Source: Cellulosimicrobium funkei | GTDB taxonomy: Bacteria > Actinomycetota > Actinomycetes > Actinomycetales > Cellulomonadaceae | Length of the DNA stretch: 64,000 bases | Direction: 5' to 3' | Assembly: GCF_001019615.1 (NCBI RefSeq) | Contig: NZ_JNBQ01000013.1 | Span: 1 to 64,000 of the forward strand | Shown here: one piece after another, positions 27,046 through 36,964 of the stretch | How the letters are laid out: every line of letters starts with the position of its first letter | How positions within the stretch are numbered: the first letter of the stretch is position 1 | Made by a program: the position numbers and the translations under genes | The notes under the pieces: generated by a model | Told to the model about the DNA's origin: nothing | Seen by the model: only the letters and a program-made list of their open reading frames with translations | The model's database searches: none

Positions 27046-29234
27046 GACGTGGCTCCCTGGGAGTCAGAGGTGGGGTCGGCGGCGTCGGCCGGGGCCTGCG
27101 CCTGGATCGCGGTGATCGCGACGGTGTTGACGATGTCCTGCACGAGCGCGCCGCGCGACAGGTCGTTCACCGGCTTGTTGAGGCCCTGGAGGACCGGGCC
27201 CACCGCGACGGCGCCCGCCGAGCGCTGCACCGCCTTGTAGGTGTTGTTGCCCGTGTTGAGGTCCGGGAAGATGAACACCGTCGCGCGCCCCGCGACGTCC
27301 GAGCCCGGCATCTTCGACGCCGCGACGGACGCGTCGACGGCCGCGTCGTACTGGATCGGGCCCTCGACGAACAGGTCGGGGCGCCGCTCGCGCACCAGCG
27401 CGGTGCCCCGGCGCACCTTGTCCACGTCGGCCCCCGAGCCGGACTCGCCGGTCGAGTACGACAGCATCGCGACCCGCTGGTCGACGCCGAACTGCTGCGC
27501 CGTCGCCGCGGACGAGATCGCGATGTCCGCGAGCTGCTCCGCCGTCGGGTCGGGGATGACCGCGCAGTCGCCGTAGACGAGCACGCGGTCCTGGAGGCAC
27601 ATGAGGAACACCGACGAGACGACGGACACGCCCGGCTGGGTCTTGATGATCTCGAACGACGGCTTGATGGTGTGCGCCGTCGTGTGCTTCGCGCCCGACA
27701 CCATGCCGTCCGCGAGCCCGAGGTGGACCATCATCGTGCCGAAGTAGGACACGTCCTGGACGCGCTCGCGCGCCTCCTCGAGCGTCATGCCCTTGTGCGC
27801 GCGCAGCCGCTGGTACTCCGCGGCGAACCGCTCGACGAGCTCCGGGTCGTGCGGGCTGACCACGTGCGCGGCGTCGATGTCGAGGCCGAGCTCGGCCGCG
27901 CGGGCGCGGACCTTCTGCTCCTCGCCGAGGATCGTCAGCTCCGCGACCTGGCGGCCGAGCAGCGTGGACGCGGCGCGCAGGATGCGGTCGTCGTCGCCCT
28001 CGGGCAGCACGACGTGCTTGCGGTCCGCGCGGGCGCGGGACAGCAGCTCGTACTCGAACATCAGCGGCGTGACGACCTCGGGCCGCGGCACGTCCAGTCC
28101 CGCGAGGAGCGCCGCGCCGTCGACGCTCTGCTCGAACAGCGCGAGCGCCGTGTCGACCTTGCGCTGCGACTCCTTGGTCACGCGGCCCCGGGCGCTCGCG
28201 GCGGCGCTCGCCGAGCGGAACGTCCCGAGGTCGGTGCGGATGATCGGCAGGCTCGGGTCCAGGTCGGCCACGAGGCGTGCGGTCGACTCGGGCGGGAAGA
28301 ACCCGCCGTTGAGGATGACGCCCGCGAGCGACGGGAAACCGGACGCCGAGTGGGCGGCGAGCAGCCCGATGAGGATGTCCACCCGGTCGCCGGGCGTGAT
28401 GACGACGGCGCCGTCGGTCAGGCGGTCGAGCAGGTGCTCGAACGACATGGCGCCGACGAGCAGGTCGGTCGCCTCGCGCGCGAGGAGCTCCTCCTCGCCG
28501 AACGCGAGCGTCCCACCCACGGCCTCCATGAGGATCCGCACGGTCGGGGCGTCGAGGAACGGGTCCTCGGGCACCGCCCAGCCGGGCAGCCGGGCGCCCG
28601 GGGCGGGCTCCGCCGTCGGGCCCGACGGCGTCCCCGCCCCCGTGAGCGGCTCGCCGTCCGGGCCGAGCGACCCGAGCAGCGCGCGCACCGCGTCGAGGTC
28701 GTCCGGCTGGACGCGGTTCGCGACGACGCCGATGGGCTGCGCGTGCTGCGAGCGCAGCTCGGCGACGCTCACCTCGATGAGGTTGCCCACGGCGTCGGGC
28801 GTGCGGCCCTTGCCGGAGACCACGAGGAGGACCGGCGCGCCGAGGTTCGCCGCCACGCGTGCGTTGAACGACAGCTCGGTCGGCCCCGCGACGTCCGTGT
28901 AGTCCGTCCCGACGACCACGACGAAGTCGCACTGGCGCGCGACCTCGTGGTAGCGCGCCACGATCTGCGACAGCGCGCCCTCGGGGTCGGCGTGGACGTC
29001 CTCGTACGTGACGCCGATCGCCTGCTCGGCGGTGACGTCCACGCCGTCGTGCGCGAGCAGGAGCTCGAGCACGTAGTCCTGCACGTCCGGACCGACGGCC
29101 CGGGTGACCGGCCGGAAGACCCCGACCCGCTGGACCTTGCGGACCAGCAGGTCGAGGACCCCCAGCGCGATCGTGGACTTGCCCGTCTCGCCCTCGGGCG
29201 AGGTGATGTAGATGCTGCGAGCGGTGTCGCTCAC
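27042..29234 (-). CDS. pta: Phosphate acetyltransferase, long form with N-terminal DRTGG/P-loop domains
   Basis: Interconverts acetyl-phosphate and acetyl-CoA. The 730-residue protein has an N-terminal dethiobiotin-synthetase-like P-loop domain ([18 protein letters not shown]), a middle DRTGG-type domain (about 230-350) and the C-terminal catalytic Pta domain from ~410 ([55 protein letters not shown]). GTG at 29234 is chosen for the GGAGGAGA ribosome binding site and GTGA overlap with xfp. The long form is regulated allosterically in E. coli; that is not shown here. Confidence 0.96.
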   Translation of the reverse strand: MSDTARSIYITSPEGETGKSTIALGVLDLLVRKVQRVGVFRPVTRAVGPDVQDYVLELLLAHDGVDVTAEQAIGVTYEDVHADPEGALSQIVARYHEVARQCDFVVVVGTDYTDVAGPTELSFNARVAANLGAPVLLVVSGKGRTPDAVGNLIEVSVAELRSQHAQPIGVVANRVQPDDLDAVRALLGSLGPDGEPLTGAGTPSGPTAEPAPGARLPGWAVPEDPFLDAPTVRILMEAVGGTLAFGEEELLAREATDLLVGAMSFEHLLDRLTDGAVVITPGDRVDILIGLLAAHSASGFPSLAGVILNGGFFPPESTARLVADLDPSLPIIRTDLGTFRSASAAASARGRVTKESQRKVDTALALFEQSVDGAALLAGLDVPRPEVVTPLMFEYELLSRARADRKHVVLPEGDDDRILRAASTLLGRQVAELTILGEEQKVRARAAELGLDIDAAHVVSPHDPELVERFAAEYQRLRAHKGMTLEEARERVQDVSYFGTMMVHLGLADGMVSGAKHTTAHTIKPSFEIIKTQPGVSVVSSVFLMCLQDRVLVYGDCAVIPDPTAEQLADIAISSAATAQQFGVDQRVAMLSYSTGESGSGADVDKVRRGTALVRERRPDLFVEGPIQYDAAVDASVAASKMPGSDVAGRATVFIFPDLNTGNNTYKAVQRSAGAVAVGPVLQGLNKPVNDLSRGALVQDIVNTVAITAIQAQAPADAADPTSDSQGATS

Positions 29235-31732
29235 TCGTTGTCTCCTCCGGTGTCCTGCACGGCGGCGCTCGCGCCGTTGTACTGCGGGCCACCCTCCTCG
29301 GTCGCCGTCTCGCCGACGTCCGGCCACACCCAGTCGCGCACCTCGGGGATGTCCTCCCCGTGCTCGCGGGTGTACTGCCGGGCCGTCAGCCGCGCGTCGA
29401 CCATCTCCTGACGCAGACCCGCGTAGGTCGAGCGCAGGGACGGCACACGGTCGATGACGTCGATCACCAGGTGATAGCGGTCGATGTCGTTGAGCATGGC
29501 CATGTCGAACGGGGTGGTGGTGGTGCCTTCCTCCTTGTAGCCGCGCACGTGGATGTTCGCGTGGTTGGTGCGGCGGTACGTGAGGCGGTGGATCAGCCAC
29601 GGGTAGCCGTGGTAGTTGAAGATGACTGGCTTGTCCGACGTGAAGAGCGTGTCGAAGTCCTTGTCCGACAGGCCGTGCGGGTGCTCGTTCTCGTCCTGGA
29701 GCCGCATGAGGTCCACGACGTTGACGACCCGGACCTTGAGGTCGGGGATGCGGCGGCGCAGGATGTCCGCCGCGGCGAGCACCTCGAGCGTCGGCACGTC
29801 ACCCGCGGAGCCCAGGACCACGTCCGGGTCCTCGCCCTCGACCTCGGTGCCGGCCCACTCCCAGATGCCCAGCCCGCGCGTGCAGTGCGCGATCGCCTGC
29901 TCCATGGACAGGAACTGCGGCGCCGGCTGCTTGCCCGCCACGACGACGTTCACGTACTGGCGAGAGCGCAGGCAGTGGTCGTAGGTGGACAGGAGGGTGT
30001 TGGCGTCCGGCGGCAGGTACACGCGGACGATCTCGGCCTTCTTGTTCACGACGTGGTCGATGAAGCCCGGGTCCTGGTGGCTGAAGCCGTTGTGGTCCTG
30101 GCGCCACACGTGGCTCGAGAGCAGGTAGTTGAGGCTCGCGACCGGCCGGCGCCACGGGATGTGGTTGGTGACCTTGAGCCACTTCGCGTGCTGGTTGAAC
30201 ATCGAGTCGACGATGTGGATGAAGGCCTCGTAGCTCGTGAACAGGCCGTGGCGCCCGGTGAGCAGGTAGCCCTCGAGCCAGCCCTGGCACTGGTGCTCCG
30301 AGAGCATCTCCATGACCCGGCCCGCGCGCGCGAGGTGCTCGTCGACGTCGGGACCGAAGAAGTCGGCGTTCCACTGCTTGTCCGTGACCTCGTAGACCGC
30401 CTGGAGCCGGTTCGACGCGGTCTCGTCCGGCCCGAAGATCCGGAAGTTGTCCGGGTTCAGCCGCACGACGTCGGTCAGCCACTGCCCGAGGACGCGCGTC
30501 GACTCGGCGATCGCGCTGCCCGGCCCCTTGACGTCCACGGCGTAGTCGCGGAAGTCCGGGAGCCGCAGGTCCTTGAGCAGCAGACCGCCGTTGGCGTGCG
30601 GGTTGTCGCTCATGCGCAGCGTGCCCTCGGGGGCGAGCGCGGCGATGTCGTCGCGCAGGCGGCCGTCCTCGTCGAACAGCTCGTCGGCCCGGTAGGACTC
30701 GAGCCAGCCGCGCAGCACGTCGAGGTGCTCCGGGGTGTCCCGCGCGCTCGCGAGCGGCACCTGGTGCGCGCGCCAGGAGTCCTCGGTCTTCTTGCCGTCG
30801 ATGACGGGCGGGCACGTCCAGCCCTTGGGCGTGCGGAAGACGATCATGGGCCACGCGGGACGCTCGTCGCTCCCCGCCGCCGCGTCGGCCTTGATCTGCG
30901 CGATGTGGTTGAGCACCTCGTCGAGGAGCTTCGCGAAGCGCTGGTGCACCTCGAAGTGGTCCTCGCCGTCGAACCCGCCCGTGAAGAAGTAGGGCGTGTG
31001 GCCGTAGCCGATCATGAGGTCGCGCAGCTCGTCGTCGCTGATGCGCGCGAGCACCGTGGGGTTGGCGATCTTGTACCCGTTGAGGTGCAGGATCGGCAGC
31101 ACGACGCCGTCGTTGCGCGCGTTGACGAACTTGTTGGAGTGCCAGCTCGTCGCGAGCGGGCCCGTCTCCGCCTCGCCGTCGCCGACGACCGCCGCGACCA
31201 GCAGGTCGGGGTTGTCGAACGCGGCGCCGTAGGCGTGGGAGAGCGCGTAGCCGAGCTCGCCGCCCTCGTGGATCGACCCGGGGGTCTCGGGCGCGACGTG
31301 GCTCGGGATGCCGCCGGGGAAGGAGAACTGGCGGAAGAGCCGGCGCAGGCCCTCGGTGTCCTGCGTGATGTCCGTGTACGTCTCGGAGTAGGTGCCCTCG
31401 AGGTACGCGTTCGCGACGAGGCCGGGACCGCCGTGACCGGGGCCCGCGACGTAGATCGTCGACTGGCGGCGCTGCGCGATCGCGCGGTTGAGGTGCGCGT
31501 AGAGGAAGTTGAGGCCGGGCGTCGTGCCCCAGTGGCCCAGCAGGCGCGGTTTGACGTCGTCGCGGTCCAGCGGCGTGCGCAGCAGCGGGTTGTCGAGCAG
31601 GTAGATCTGCCCGACGGACAGGTAGTTCGCCGCGCGCCACCAGGCGTCGACGCGACGCAGGGTGTCGTCGTCGAGCGGGGCGACCTCGGCGGGTCGCCAG
31701 GCGGTGGACTCGGTGGCGGTGGTCGTGCTCAT
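29231..31732 (-). CDS. xfp: Xylulose-5-phosphate/fructose-6-phosphate phosphoketolase
   Basis: ThDP enzyme splitting xylulose-5-P (and often fructose-6-P) with phosphate into acetyl-phosphate and a triose- or tetrose-phosphate. The 833-residue protein has the family start [20 protein letters not shown], the GPGHGGPGL and [20 protein letters not shown] signatures, ThDP-binding [15 protein letters not shown], and [17 protein letters not shown]. It is the first gene of xfp-pta-ackA, so acetyl-phosphate is passed directly to Pta and AckA (a bifid-type shunt). ATG at 31732 follows AGGAGCG. A perfect GTTCGCGAAC palindrome lies in the leader. Confidence 0.97.
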   Translation of the reverse strand: MSTTTATESTAWRPAEVAPLDDDTLRRVDAWWRAANYLSVGQIYLLDNPLLRTPLDRDDVKPRLLGHWGTTPGLNFLYAHLNRAIAQRRQSTIYVAGPGHGGPGLVANAYLEGTYSETYTDITQDTEGLRRLFRQFSFPGGIPSHVAPETPGSIHEGGELGYALSHAYGAAFDNPDLLVAAVVGDGEAETGPLATSWHSNKFVNARNDGVVLPILHLNGYKIANPTVLARISDDELRDLMIGYGHTPYFFTGGFDGEDHFEVHQRFAKLLDEVLNHIAQIKADAAAGSDERPAWPMIVFRTPKGWTCPPVIDGKKTEDSWRAHQVPLASARDTPEHLDVLRGWLESYRADELFDEDGRLRDDIAALAPEGTLRMSDNPHANGGLLLKDLRLPDFRDYAVDVKGPGSAIAESTRVLGQWLTDVVRLNPDNFRIFGPDETASNRLQAVYEVTDKQWNADFFGPDVDEHLARAGRVMEMLSEHQCQGWLEGYLLTGRHGLFTSYEAFIHIVDSMFNQHAKWLKVTNHIPWRRPVASLNYLLSSHVWRQDHNGFSHQDPGFIDHVVNKKAEIVRVYLPPDANTLLSTYDHCLRSRQYVNVVVAGKQPAPQFLSMEQAIAHCTRGLGIWEWAGTEVEGEDPDVVLGSAGDVPTLEVLAAADILRRRIPDLKVRVVNVVDLMRLQDENEHPHGLSDKDFDTLFTSDKPVIFNYHGYPWLIHRLTYRRTNHANIHVRGYKEEGTTTTPFDMAMLNDIDRYHLVIDVIDRVPSLRSTYAGLRQEMVDARLTARQYTREHGEDIPEVRDWVWPDVGETATEEGGPQYNGASAAVQDTGGDNE

Positions 31733-31755
31733 CTCACGCTCCTGCAGGGGGAAGG

Positions 31756-31780
31756 GTTCGCGAACGACTACGGCTTCATA
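31756..31780 (-). promoter_or_regulatory. xfp promoter region with a GTTCGCGAAC palindrome
   Basis: On the minus strand TATGAA (31775-31780) is a possible -10. The perfect 10-bp palindrome GTTCGCGAAC (31756-31765) lies at about the transcription start, between promoter and ribosome binding site, where a repressor would block transcription. The cognate regulator is not apparent. Confidence 0.45.
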
Positions 31781-31819
31781 CAACCGCATCGACCGAGGCC
31801 CTGCACGGTTCGTGACGGC

Positions 31820-31845
31820 CCCGGGCGGTGTGACGTCCGCCCGGG
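31820..31845 (-). terminator. Hairpin after the DUF11 surface protein gene
   Basis: CCCGGGCGG (31820-31828) pairs with CCGCCCGGG (31837-31845) across an 8-base loop, 30-55 bases beyond the minus-strand stop at 31875. Confidence 0.6.
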
Positions 31846-31874
31846 ACCGCAGAAAAGGTCCTAGGTCCCGGGAC

Positions 31875-34079
31875 TCAGGTCCGGCGGCGGGCCCGGCTGC
31901 CGTGGAGCGCGAGCCCGGCGCCCAGCGCGACGGCGACCAGGGCCGCGGCGCTCGCGGCGACGACGTCCACGCCGGTCGTCGCGAGGCCGGGCCCGGACGT
32001 ATCAGGCTGCTGCGGTTCGGGGCCCGGGCCAGGGCCGGGGCCAGGGACGGGGGCGGCGGTGACCGTGGTCGTCGCCGTCGCCTCGCGCGGACCGTCGCCA
32101 CCGTCGACGCAGGCCGCGCACGGCTCGACCGTCGCGGTGTTCGTCACCGTGCCCCCCTCCGGGGGCGCCGTGCCCGTCACGACGACCGTCGCCGTCCCTC
32201 CCGCGGGGACGGTCGCCGTCGTCGAGACGTCGTTCCCGGTGCCCGACGGCGCGTCGCACGCCGACCCGTCCGAGACGCTGCACGTCCACGAGACGCCGGT
32301 GACGGCGTCGGGCACGGCGTCCTGGACGACGGTTCCGGGTGCCGCCGCGGGGCCGTCGTTGGTCACGACGACCTCCCACCGGAGCTCCGCGCCCCCGGTC
32401 ACCTGCGCGGGGCCCGTCTTCGTGACGGAGAGCGCGACCGGGACGACGCACGGCGCCGTGACCTCGGCGACGTCGTTCGACGGGTCCGGGTCGCCAGACG
32501 TCGAGGTCACGCGGGCGCGCTGCACGACGTCGCCCGCCGAGCAGGCCGCGGGGTCGGGCCCGACGGTGCCGGTGATCGTGAACGACGCCCCCGCGCCGGC
32601 GGCGAGGGGACCGACGGGGCACACGAGCGTCGTGCCCTCGAGGGTGCACCCCTCGGCGACGACGCTCGCCGGGTCGATCGCCGCCGGCAGGGCGTCGGCG
32701 ACCACGACGCCGCGGGCGTCGCCGGGTCCCTCGTTCGTCACGTCGACGACGTACTCGACGAGGTCGCCGAGCACGAGCGGCGACGGGCTGGTCAGCTCCT
32801 TGGCGACCGCGAGGTCCGCGGCGGGCAGCACCGTCACGTCCACGCTCGAGGTGTTCTCCGTGAGGTCCTCGCGGTCGGGCGGCGCGACGACCTCGGCGGT
32901 GTTCGTCAGGACCGTCTGGTCGTCGACGAACGGCGCGGTCCCGGTCACGGTGAGGACTGCCGACGCGGTGGGCGTGGAACCGGTGAGCCGGGGCAGGTCG
33001 ACGGTCGTGTCGATCGCGTTGCCCGACCCCGAGGCCGTGCCGCAGGCCGCGCCGCCGGTCGCGGCGCAGGTCCAGGTGACGTCGGTGAGCCCGGCCGGGA
33101 CGGCGTCGACCACGCGGGCGCCGACGACGTCGTTGACGTACTCGTTCGTCACCTCGAGCTGGTAGGACACCTGGCCGCCGGACTCGACGACCGGCGTGCT
33201 CGTCGTCTTCTCGACGGTGAGGACGGTCGGGACGACGACGCGCAGGTTCCGGATCTCGTGGTAGTTCGTCGCGCCGCCGGTGGACGCCCCGAAGCCGAGC
33301 TTGAACGTCGCGGGCAGGGCCGGTTGGCCGGCGGCGCCGCCGATGTCGAACTCGCTGATGAGCGGCTCGAGCGCGGTGCCCGGCCCGGTGTCGCTCCAGA
33401 CGGACAGGAGGTCGGTGTTCGGGGCCGGCGTGACCACGACCCGGACCGTGCGGACGAACTCGCGGCTCGGGTCACCACCGCCCGGGGGCACAGTCTCCAC
33501 GGTATCCCCGGGACCGGGCACTCCCGTGAGGTAGCCCCACGGGGTGGCTGCGGCGTAGGAGCCGCGCACGGAGACGAATCCCGGCTGCGGTCCCGGGCCG
33601 CCGACGCCGGCCGAGAAGTTGCCGAACTCGTCGAACCCGACGCCCGCGTACCCGCCCTGGAGGAACGTGTACCCGAGCGACCCGCCGTCCCCGCCGACCG
33701 CGGCGGGGAACGACCCGTCCAGGAGGAAGAACGAGAGGCCGTCGCCGCGGTTGCCGCCGAGCTCCTGACCGCCCCACGTCGCGTACTCGAACTCGACCAC
33801 CACGCCGAGGTCCGTCGGGAACGGGCTGTCGAGCACGTAGCCGCCGAACCCCCCGTTGGTCTGGTCGACGTCGGTGAGCCGGAGCCAGCCGTCGCCCTCA
33901 CCCGTCAGCGTGGCCTCCCCGAACGGGACCCAGGCAGGGTCGTTCGGCGTCGTGCTCCCGAACGGCTCCTCGATCGGGAAGCCCGCCGCGGTGGCGGGCA
34001 CAGCGACGGCGCCCGCGGCGAGCACGAGGGCGGCGGTCGCGGCAAACCGCAGGCGGTGGCGTCGGGCTCGGTGCGTCAC
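31875..34079 (-). CDS. Sortase-anchored surface protein: L-type lectin-like domain plus DUF11 repeats
   Basis: The 734-residue protein begins with a Sec signal ([20 protein letters not shown], cleavage near PATAA). A legume-lectin-like region follows (about 30-240: [43 protein letters not shown]), then three DUF11-type repeats (starting [32 protein letters not shown] and [16 protein letters not shown]). Next come a Pro/Gly linker and a C-terminal sorting signal LATTG, a hydrophobic helix and SRARRRT. The LAxTG pattern suggests a class E sortase; none is encoded here. GTG at 34079 has GAGAGGAG upstream. Likely an adhesin or glycan-binding wall protein. Confidence 0.85.
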   Translation of the reverse strand: MTHRARRHRLRFAATAALVLAAGAVAVPATAAGFPIEEPFGSTTPNDPAWVPFGEATLTGEGDGWLRLTDVDQTNGGFGGYVLDSPFPTDLGVVVEFEYATWGGQELGGNRGDGLSFFLLDGSFPAAVGGDGGSLGYTFLQGGYAGVGFDEFGNFSAGVGGPGPQPGFVSVRGSYAAATPWGYLTGVPGPGDTVETVPPGGGDPSREFVRTVRVVVTPAPNTDLLSVWSDTGPGTALEPLISEFDIGGAAGQPALPATFKLGFGASTGGATNYHEIRNLRVVVPTVLTVEKTTSTPVVESGGQVSYQLEVTNEYVNDVVGARVVDAVPAGLTDVTWTCAATGGAACGTASGSGNAIDTTVDLPRLTGSTPTASAVLTVTGTAPFVDDQTVLTNTAEVVAPPDREDLTENTSSVDVTVLPAADLAVAKELTSPSPLVLGDLVEYVVDVTNEGPGDARGVVVADALPAAIDPASVVAEGCTLEGTTLVCPVGPLAAGAGASFTITGTVGPDPAACSAGDVVQRARVTSTSGDPDPSNDVAEVTAPCVVPVALSVTKTGPAQVTGGAELRWEVVVTNDGPAAAPGTVVQDAVPDAVTGVSWTCSVSDGSACDAPSGTGNDVSTTATVPAGGTATVVVTGTAPPEGGTVTNTATVEPCAACVDGGDGPREATATTTVTAAPVPGPGPGPGPEPQQPDTSGPGLATTGVDVVAASAAALVAVALGAGLALHGSRARRRT

Positions 34080-34217
34080 GGATGCTCCTCTCGTGCACCG
34101 GCCCCGTCGCCGGCGTGTCGTCCCCGTCTCGTCCCCCGTGCTTCCCCATCGGACCACACCGGTGTGAGGTTCGCCCGGTACGACGCCCGCGATGCGGGTT
34201 CTCGCACGAGGCCCGGT

Positions 34218-34223
34218 TACCGT
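34218..34223 (+). promoter_or_regulatory. -10 hexamer of a probable leaderless SURF1 promoter
   Basis: TACCGT is followed by 6 bases and the GTG at 34230. Confidence 0.5.
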
Positions 34224-34229
34224 GGGCTC

Positions 34230-35123
34230 GTGCCCGAGCCCACCGCCCCGCGTTCGTTCTGGGCGGTCGCCCGCCAGCCCCGCGTGGTCGGTCTGCTCGT
34301 GCTGTTCCTCCTGGCCGCCGCCGTGTGCGCACGGCTCGGCGTCTGGCAGCTCGACCGCGCGCAGCAGCGCGCCGAGCTCGCGGCGCAGCAGGAGGCCGCG
34401 GAGCTCGAGGCCGCCGGGCCCGAGGGTGTCGGGGTGCTGCTCCCGCCGCAGTCCTCCTTCCCGGGCGAGCTCGTCGGCCGGCAAGCCTGGGTCGAGGGGG
34501 AGTACGACCCGGAGGGTCAGCTCCTCGTGGAGAACCGTGCGCTCGACGGCAGGGTGGGCTACCTCGTCCTCACGCCGCTGCACGTGACCGACGACGGGAC
34601 GCAGGGCGCGTCGTGGGCCGATCTCTCGGGCGCGCCCGTGCTGCCCGTGGTCCGCGGCTGGGTCGAGACGCCCGAGGAGAGCGCCGCGCTCGACCCGCCG
34701 GACGGCGTCGTGCGGCTCACCGGCTACCTCCAGGCCTCGGAGGCCGCGGGCCAGGGCGGCTCTGCTCCGGGGCTCACGGACGCGATCTCGACCGGGGCGC
34801 TCGTCAACGAGTGGGGCGGACCGATGTACTCGGGGTACCTCGTGCTGCTGTCGTCCGACCCGGCGCAGCCGTCGGCGGCCGAGGGCGGTCCGGCGCAGCT
34901 CCCGCGCCCGATGATCGAGGGCGGCACCGGCCTCAACCTCCAGAACCTCTTCTACGCGCTGCAGTGGTGGGTGTTCGGCGGATTCGCCGTGCTGCTGTGG
35001 GTCCGCCTCGTGCGCGACGAGGCCGCGGGTGGCAAGCGCCGCACGCGCGGCGACGGCACCGGGATCGCCGGCCTGCCCGACCCCACCGAGATCGACCCGC
35101 CCGGCTCGACGTCGACCTCCTGA
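34230..35123 (+). CDS. SURF1 family cytochrome oxidase biogenesis protein
   Basis: The 297-residue protein has the SURF1 layout: an N-terminal transmembrane helix (VVGLLVLFLLAAAVCARLGVW), a periplasmic-side domain with RLGVWQLDRAQQR, VLVVRGWVETP-like strand (VLPVVRGWVETP) and LTGYLQ, and a C-terminal helix (NLFYALQWWVFGGFAVLLWV) preceded by the conserved N-L-x-N-L-x-Y-A-x-Q-W-W motif. SURF1 assists heme a insertion into cytochrome c oxidase. It is divergent from the surface protein gene. The last codons and the stop are part of an inverted repeat with the GGTCGATCTCG family. Confidence 0.9.
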   Translation: MPEPTAPRSFWAVARQPRVVGLLVLFLLAAAVCARLGVWQLDRAQQRAELAAQQEAAELEAAGPEGVGVLLPPQSSFPGELVGRQAWVEGEYDPEGQLLVENRALDGRVGYLVLTPLHVTDDGTQGASWADLSGAPVLPVVRGWVETPEESAALDPPDGVVRLTGYLQASEAAGQGGSAPGLTDAISTGALVNEWGGPMYSGYLVLLSSDPAQPSAAEGGPAQLPRPMIEGGTGLNLQNLFYALQWWVFGGFAVLLWVRLVRDEAAGGKRRTRGDGTGIAGLPDPTEIDPPGSTSTS

Positions 35124-35154
35124 GGGTCGATCTCGGACCTACGGGTCGATCTCG
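35086..35154. repeat. GGTCGATCTCG repeat cluster, left side of the DUF559 gene
   Basis: CCGAGATCGACCC (35086-35098, inside the SURF1 gene), GGGTCGATCTCGG (35124-35136) and GGGTCGATCTCG (35143-35154). The first two form a 13-bp inverted repeat around the SURF1 stop and could act as a terminator. The same core recurs on the far side of the DUF559 gene. Confidence 0.85.
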
Positions 35155-35195
35155 CAGACCGCGGCTCGACGCGCGGGCCCCACCCCGCGGAGCCG

Positions 35196-36098
35196 TCACC
35201 GACGAAGAGCACGCTCGACGCGACGCACGATCGCCGCAGGGTCGCCCAGGTCGGCCCAGACGACGCGCAGCACGACCCATCCCGCCTCGACGAGCGCGTC
35301 GTGCCGCACCTTCTCCTGCTGCAGGCGTGACCGTGCGTCCCCGAACCCGCCGCCGGAGTACTTGACCGCACCGTCGAACTCGACCGCGACCCGGTGCTCC
35401 GGCCACCCGAGGTCCACCCACAGGCTCCCGCCCCACGTCGGGACCTCGAGCCCGGGCACGGGAGCGGCCAGCCCGGCCTCGTGCAGGATCCAGCGCACGA
35501 CCGACTCGCCCGGAGACTCCGCGCGGGCGTCCGCGAGCCCGACGACGGCCCGCGCGCCCTGGACACCGCGCCCTCCCACCGCCTCCGCCAGCAGGACGGC
35601 GAGCACCGCCGGATCGGCGCCGGCACGCAGGGCCGAGTCGGCGACGACCAGTGCCTGCGCGCCCGGCAGGGACCGGGCGCAGTCCACGACCGTCCGTTCC
35701 AGCGTCGTGACCGGGAGGCCGGTGACGACGGCGCGGTCGCGGTCCGGGAGGTCCGTCCAGTGCCGGCGCAAGGTCGGCTCTCGCGTCTGCGCCGCCTTGG
35801 GCGGGCGGAGCTGGGTGACGTGGACGACGTCTGCCAGGCGCCAGGTCCAGCACCCGTGCAGCAGCGCGGCGCTCGTGTGGCTGAACCAGTACGCGTTCGA
35901 CAACCGCTCGGCGACGGCGCTGACGCGACGCAGCACCAGCTCGCGACGGAGCTGCGCGGGGCTCAGGTCGTCAGGGACCGGCGGGAGGTAGACGCCGCGC
36001 CGGACGCGGTCGAGGGTTCCGGCTCGTGTGCGGCGCGCGAGCTCCGTGCGCCGCTCCTCGGAGAAGCGGGTCGCCGTCGGTGGGGCGGGACGCTCCAT
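35196..36098 (-). CDS. AbiEi-like winged-helix / DUF559 (Vsr-like endonuclease fold) protein
   Basis: The 300-residue protein has an N-terminal AbiEi-antitoxin-like region (RRTRAGTLDRVRRGVYLPP, WFSHTSAALLHGC, VTGLPVTTLERTVVDCAR) and a C-terminal DUF559 domain with a PD-(D/E)xK-type core: ESPGESVVRWILHEAGL, WVDLGWPEHRVAVEFDGAVK and KVRHDALVEAGWVVLRVVW. Such orphans are common and multicopy in actinomycete genomes; their function is not established, and no AbiEii toxin gene is adjacent. Copies of GGTCGATCTCG stand on both sides, suggesting the gene arrived as a unit. Confidence 0.8.
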   Translation of the reverse strand: MERPAPPTATRFSEERRTELARRTRAGTLDRVRRGVYLPPVPDDLSPAQLRRELVLRRVSAVAERLSNAYWFSHTSAALLHGCWTWRLADVVHVTQLRPPKAAQTREPTLRRHWTDLPDRDRAVVTGLPVTTLERTVVDCARSLPGAQALVVADSALRAGADPAVLAVLLAEAVGGRGVQGARAVVGLADARAESPGESVVRWILHEAGLAAPVPGLEVPTWGGSLWVDLGWPEHRVAVEFDGAVKYSGGGFGDARSRLQQEKVRHDALVEAGWVVLRVVWADLGDPAAIVRRVERALRR

Positions 36099-36582
36099 GC
36101 GTCGGTCGTCACCGGGGCGTCGGAGCGTCGGACGACGCGGTAGCCGGACGGTCGTCTGGCGACGTGCGGCCTGGCACGAGGTCTCGGTCGAGGTCCGCTC
36201 GGGGCGGGGTGCCGTGGAGTCGCGTGTCACGGGACAGGGCGACGCTCGGCGGGATGTCGCTCGGCATGGTGCCGAGCGTCGTCGATACAGGCATGGCGTG
36301 GGGCGCGATGCCGTGGTCTGTGGACAAGTGAACCCGCGAGATCGACCCGAGCGTCCGAGATCGGCCCTCAGGAGGTCGATCTCGAGACCTGGGGGTCGAT
36401 CTCGCGGGCCGGTGGTCGTGCGGGGAGCCCTCCGGACGGGAGGGAGCGCGTCCGTCTCAACACCTGACACAGGGGTTGCCGGACGTAAGTACGGACTGCA
36501 GTCTTATCGCGATTCGGGCAGTGCGTCCGAATCGTCCGCCGGTCGAGGTCGCCCGGCGGTCCGAGAGACACGGGGGTACTCC
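36099..36582. other. Intergenic region holding the right-hand repeat cluster
   Basis: No convincing gene is seen in these 484 bases. They hold the GGTCGATCTCG cluster (36337-36404) and, further on, a less GC-rich stretch (TAAGTACGGACTGCAGTCTT near 36486) that is probably the promoter of the small exported protein. TTGCCG (36476-36481) is a possible -35, but no well-spaced -10 could be fixed. Confidence 0.5.
36337..36404. repeat. GGTCGATCTCG repeat cluster, right side of the DUF559 gene
   Basis: CGAGATCGACCC (36337-36348), variant CCGAGATCGGCCC (36355-36367), AGGTCGATCTCG (36373-36384) and GGGTCGATCTCG (36393-36404). The first two are inverted relative to the last two, so the cluster can form hairpins. 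Confidence 0.85.
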
Positions 36583-36876
36583 ATGAAGAAGCGTCTTGCA
36601 CCTCTGGCGGCAGCAGCCGTCACGCTGGGCCTCGTCCTGGTCCCGGCGGCCAGCGCGAGCGCTGCCAGCCGGTCCACGCCGTACAACTGCGGGACCCGCG
36701 ACGCGAAGGTCACCGCGAGCGCGCCGACGAACGTGACGCTCACCGTCAACGGGACGACGAGGAGCGCGAGCAACAGCGCGGGCGCGTCGGTCACCCTGTA
36801 CGACTACGACGGCCAGGGGACCGCGTACGCGTCGTCGAGCAACGCCTCGGTCTCGATCAACGTCACGTGCTTCTGA
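36583..36876 (+). CDS. Small exported protein of unknown function
   Basis: The 97-residue product has a clear Sec signal (MKKRLAPLAAAAVTLGLVLV, cleavage after SASA near residue 27). The mature ~70 residues are Ser/Thr/Asn/Ala-rich, predicted beta-rich (VTLTVNGTTRS, ASVTLYDYDGQG), with just two Cys, Cys36 near the start and Cys96 next to the end, placed to close a disulfide across the whole domain. No family was recognised. Ribosome binding site GGGGG precedes the ATG. Base composition is less GC-rich than neighbours. It lies alone between the DUF559 island and a strong terminator. Confidence 0.8.
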   Translation: MKKRLAPLAAAAVTLGLVLVPAASASAASRSTPYNCGTRDAKVTASAPTNVTLTVNGTTRSASNSAGASVTLYDYDGQGTAYASSSNASVSINVTCF

Positions 36877-36916
36877 CCCCGACGCGGTCGAGCGTCATGG
36901 TCTGAACGTCGCAGGG

Positions 36917-36957
36917 CGCCGGTGCCCGGTCGTCGCGACGACGACCGGGCACCGGCG
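36917..36957. terminator. Bidirectional terminator between the small exported protein and the ABC genes
   Basis: An 18-bp perfect stem (36917-36934 with 36940-36957) with loop GCGAC lies between convergent units. Confidence 0.88.
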
Positions 36958-36964
36958 TGTCCGG

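Noticed and set aside
35196-36098. Complete AbiE toxin-antitoxin system
   Set aside because: Only the AbiEi-like/DUF559 protein is present; no AbiEii nucleotidyltransferase gene is next to it.
35086-36404. CRISPR array
   Set aside because: The GGTCGATCTCG copies are short, unevenly spaced and in both orientations, with no spacers of regular length.
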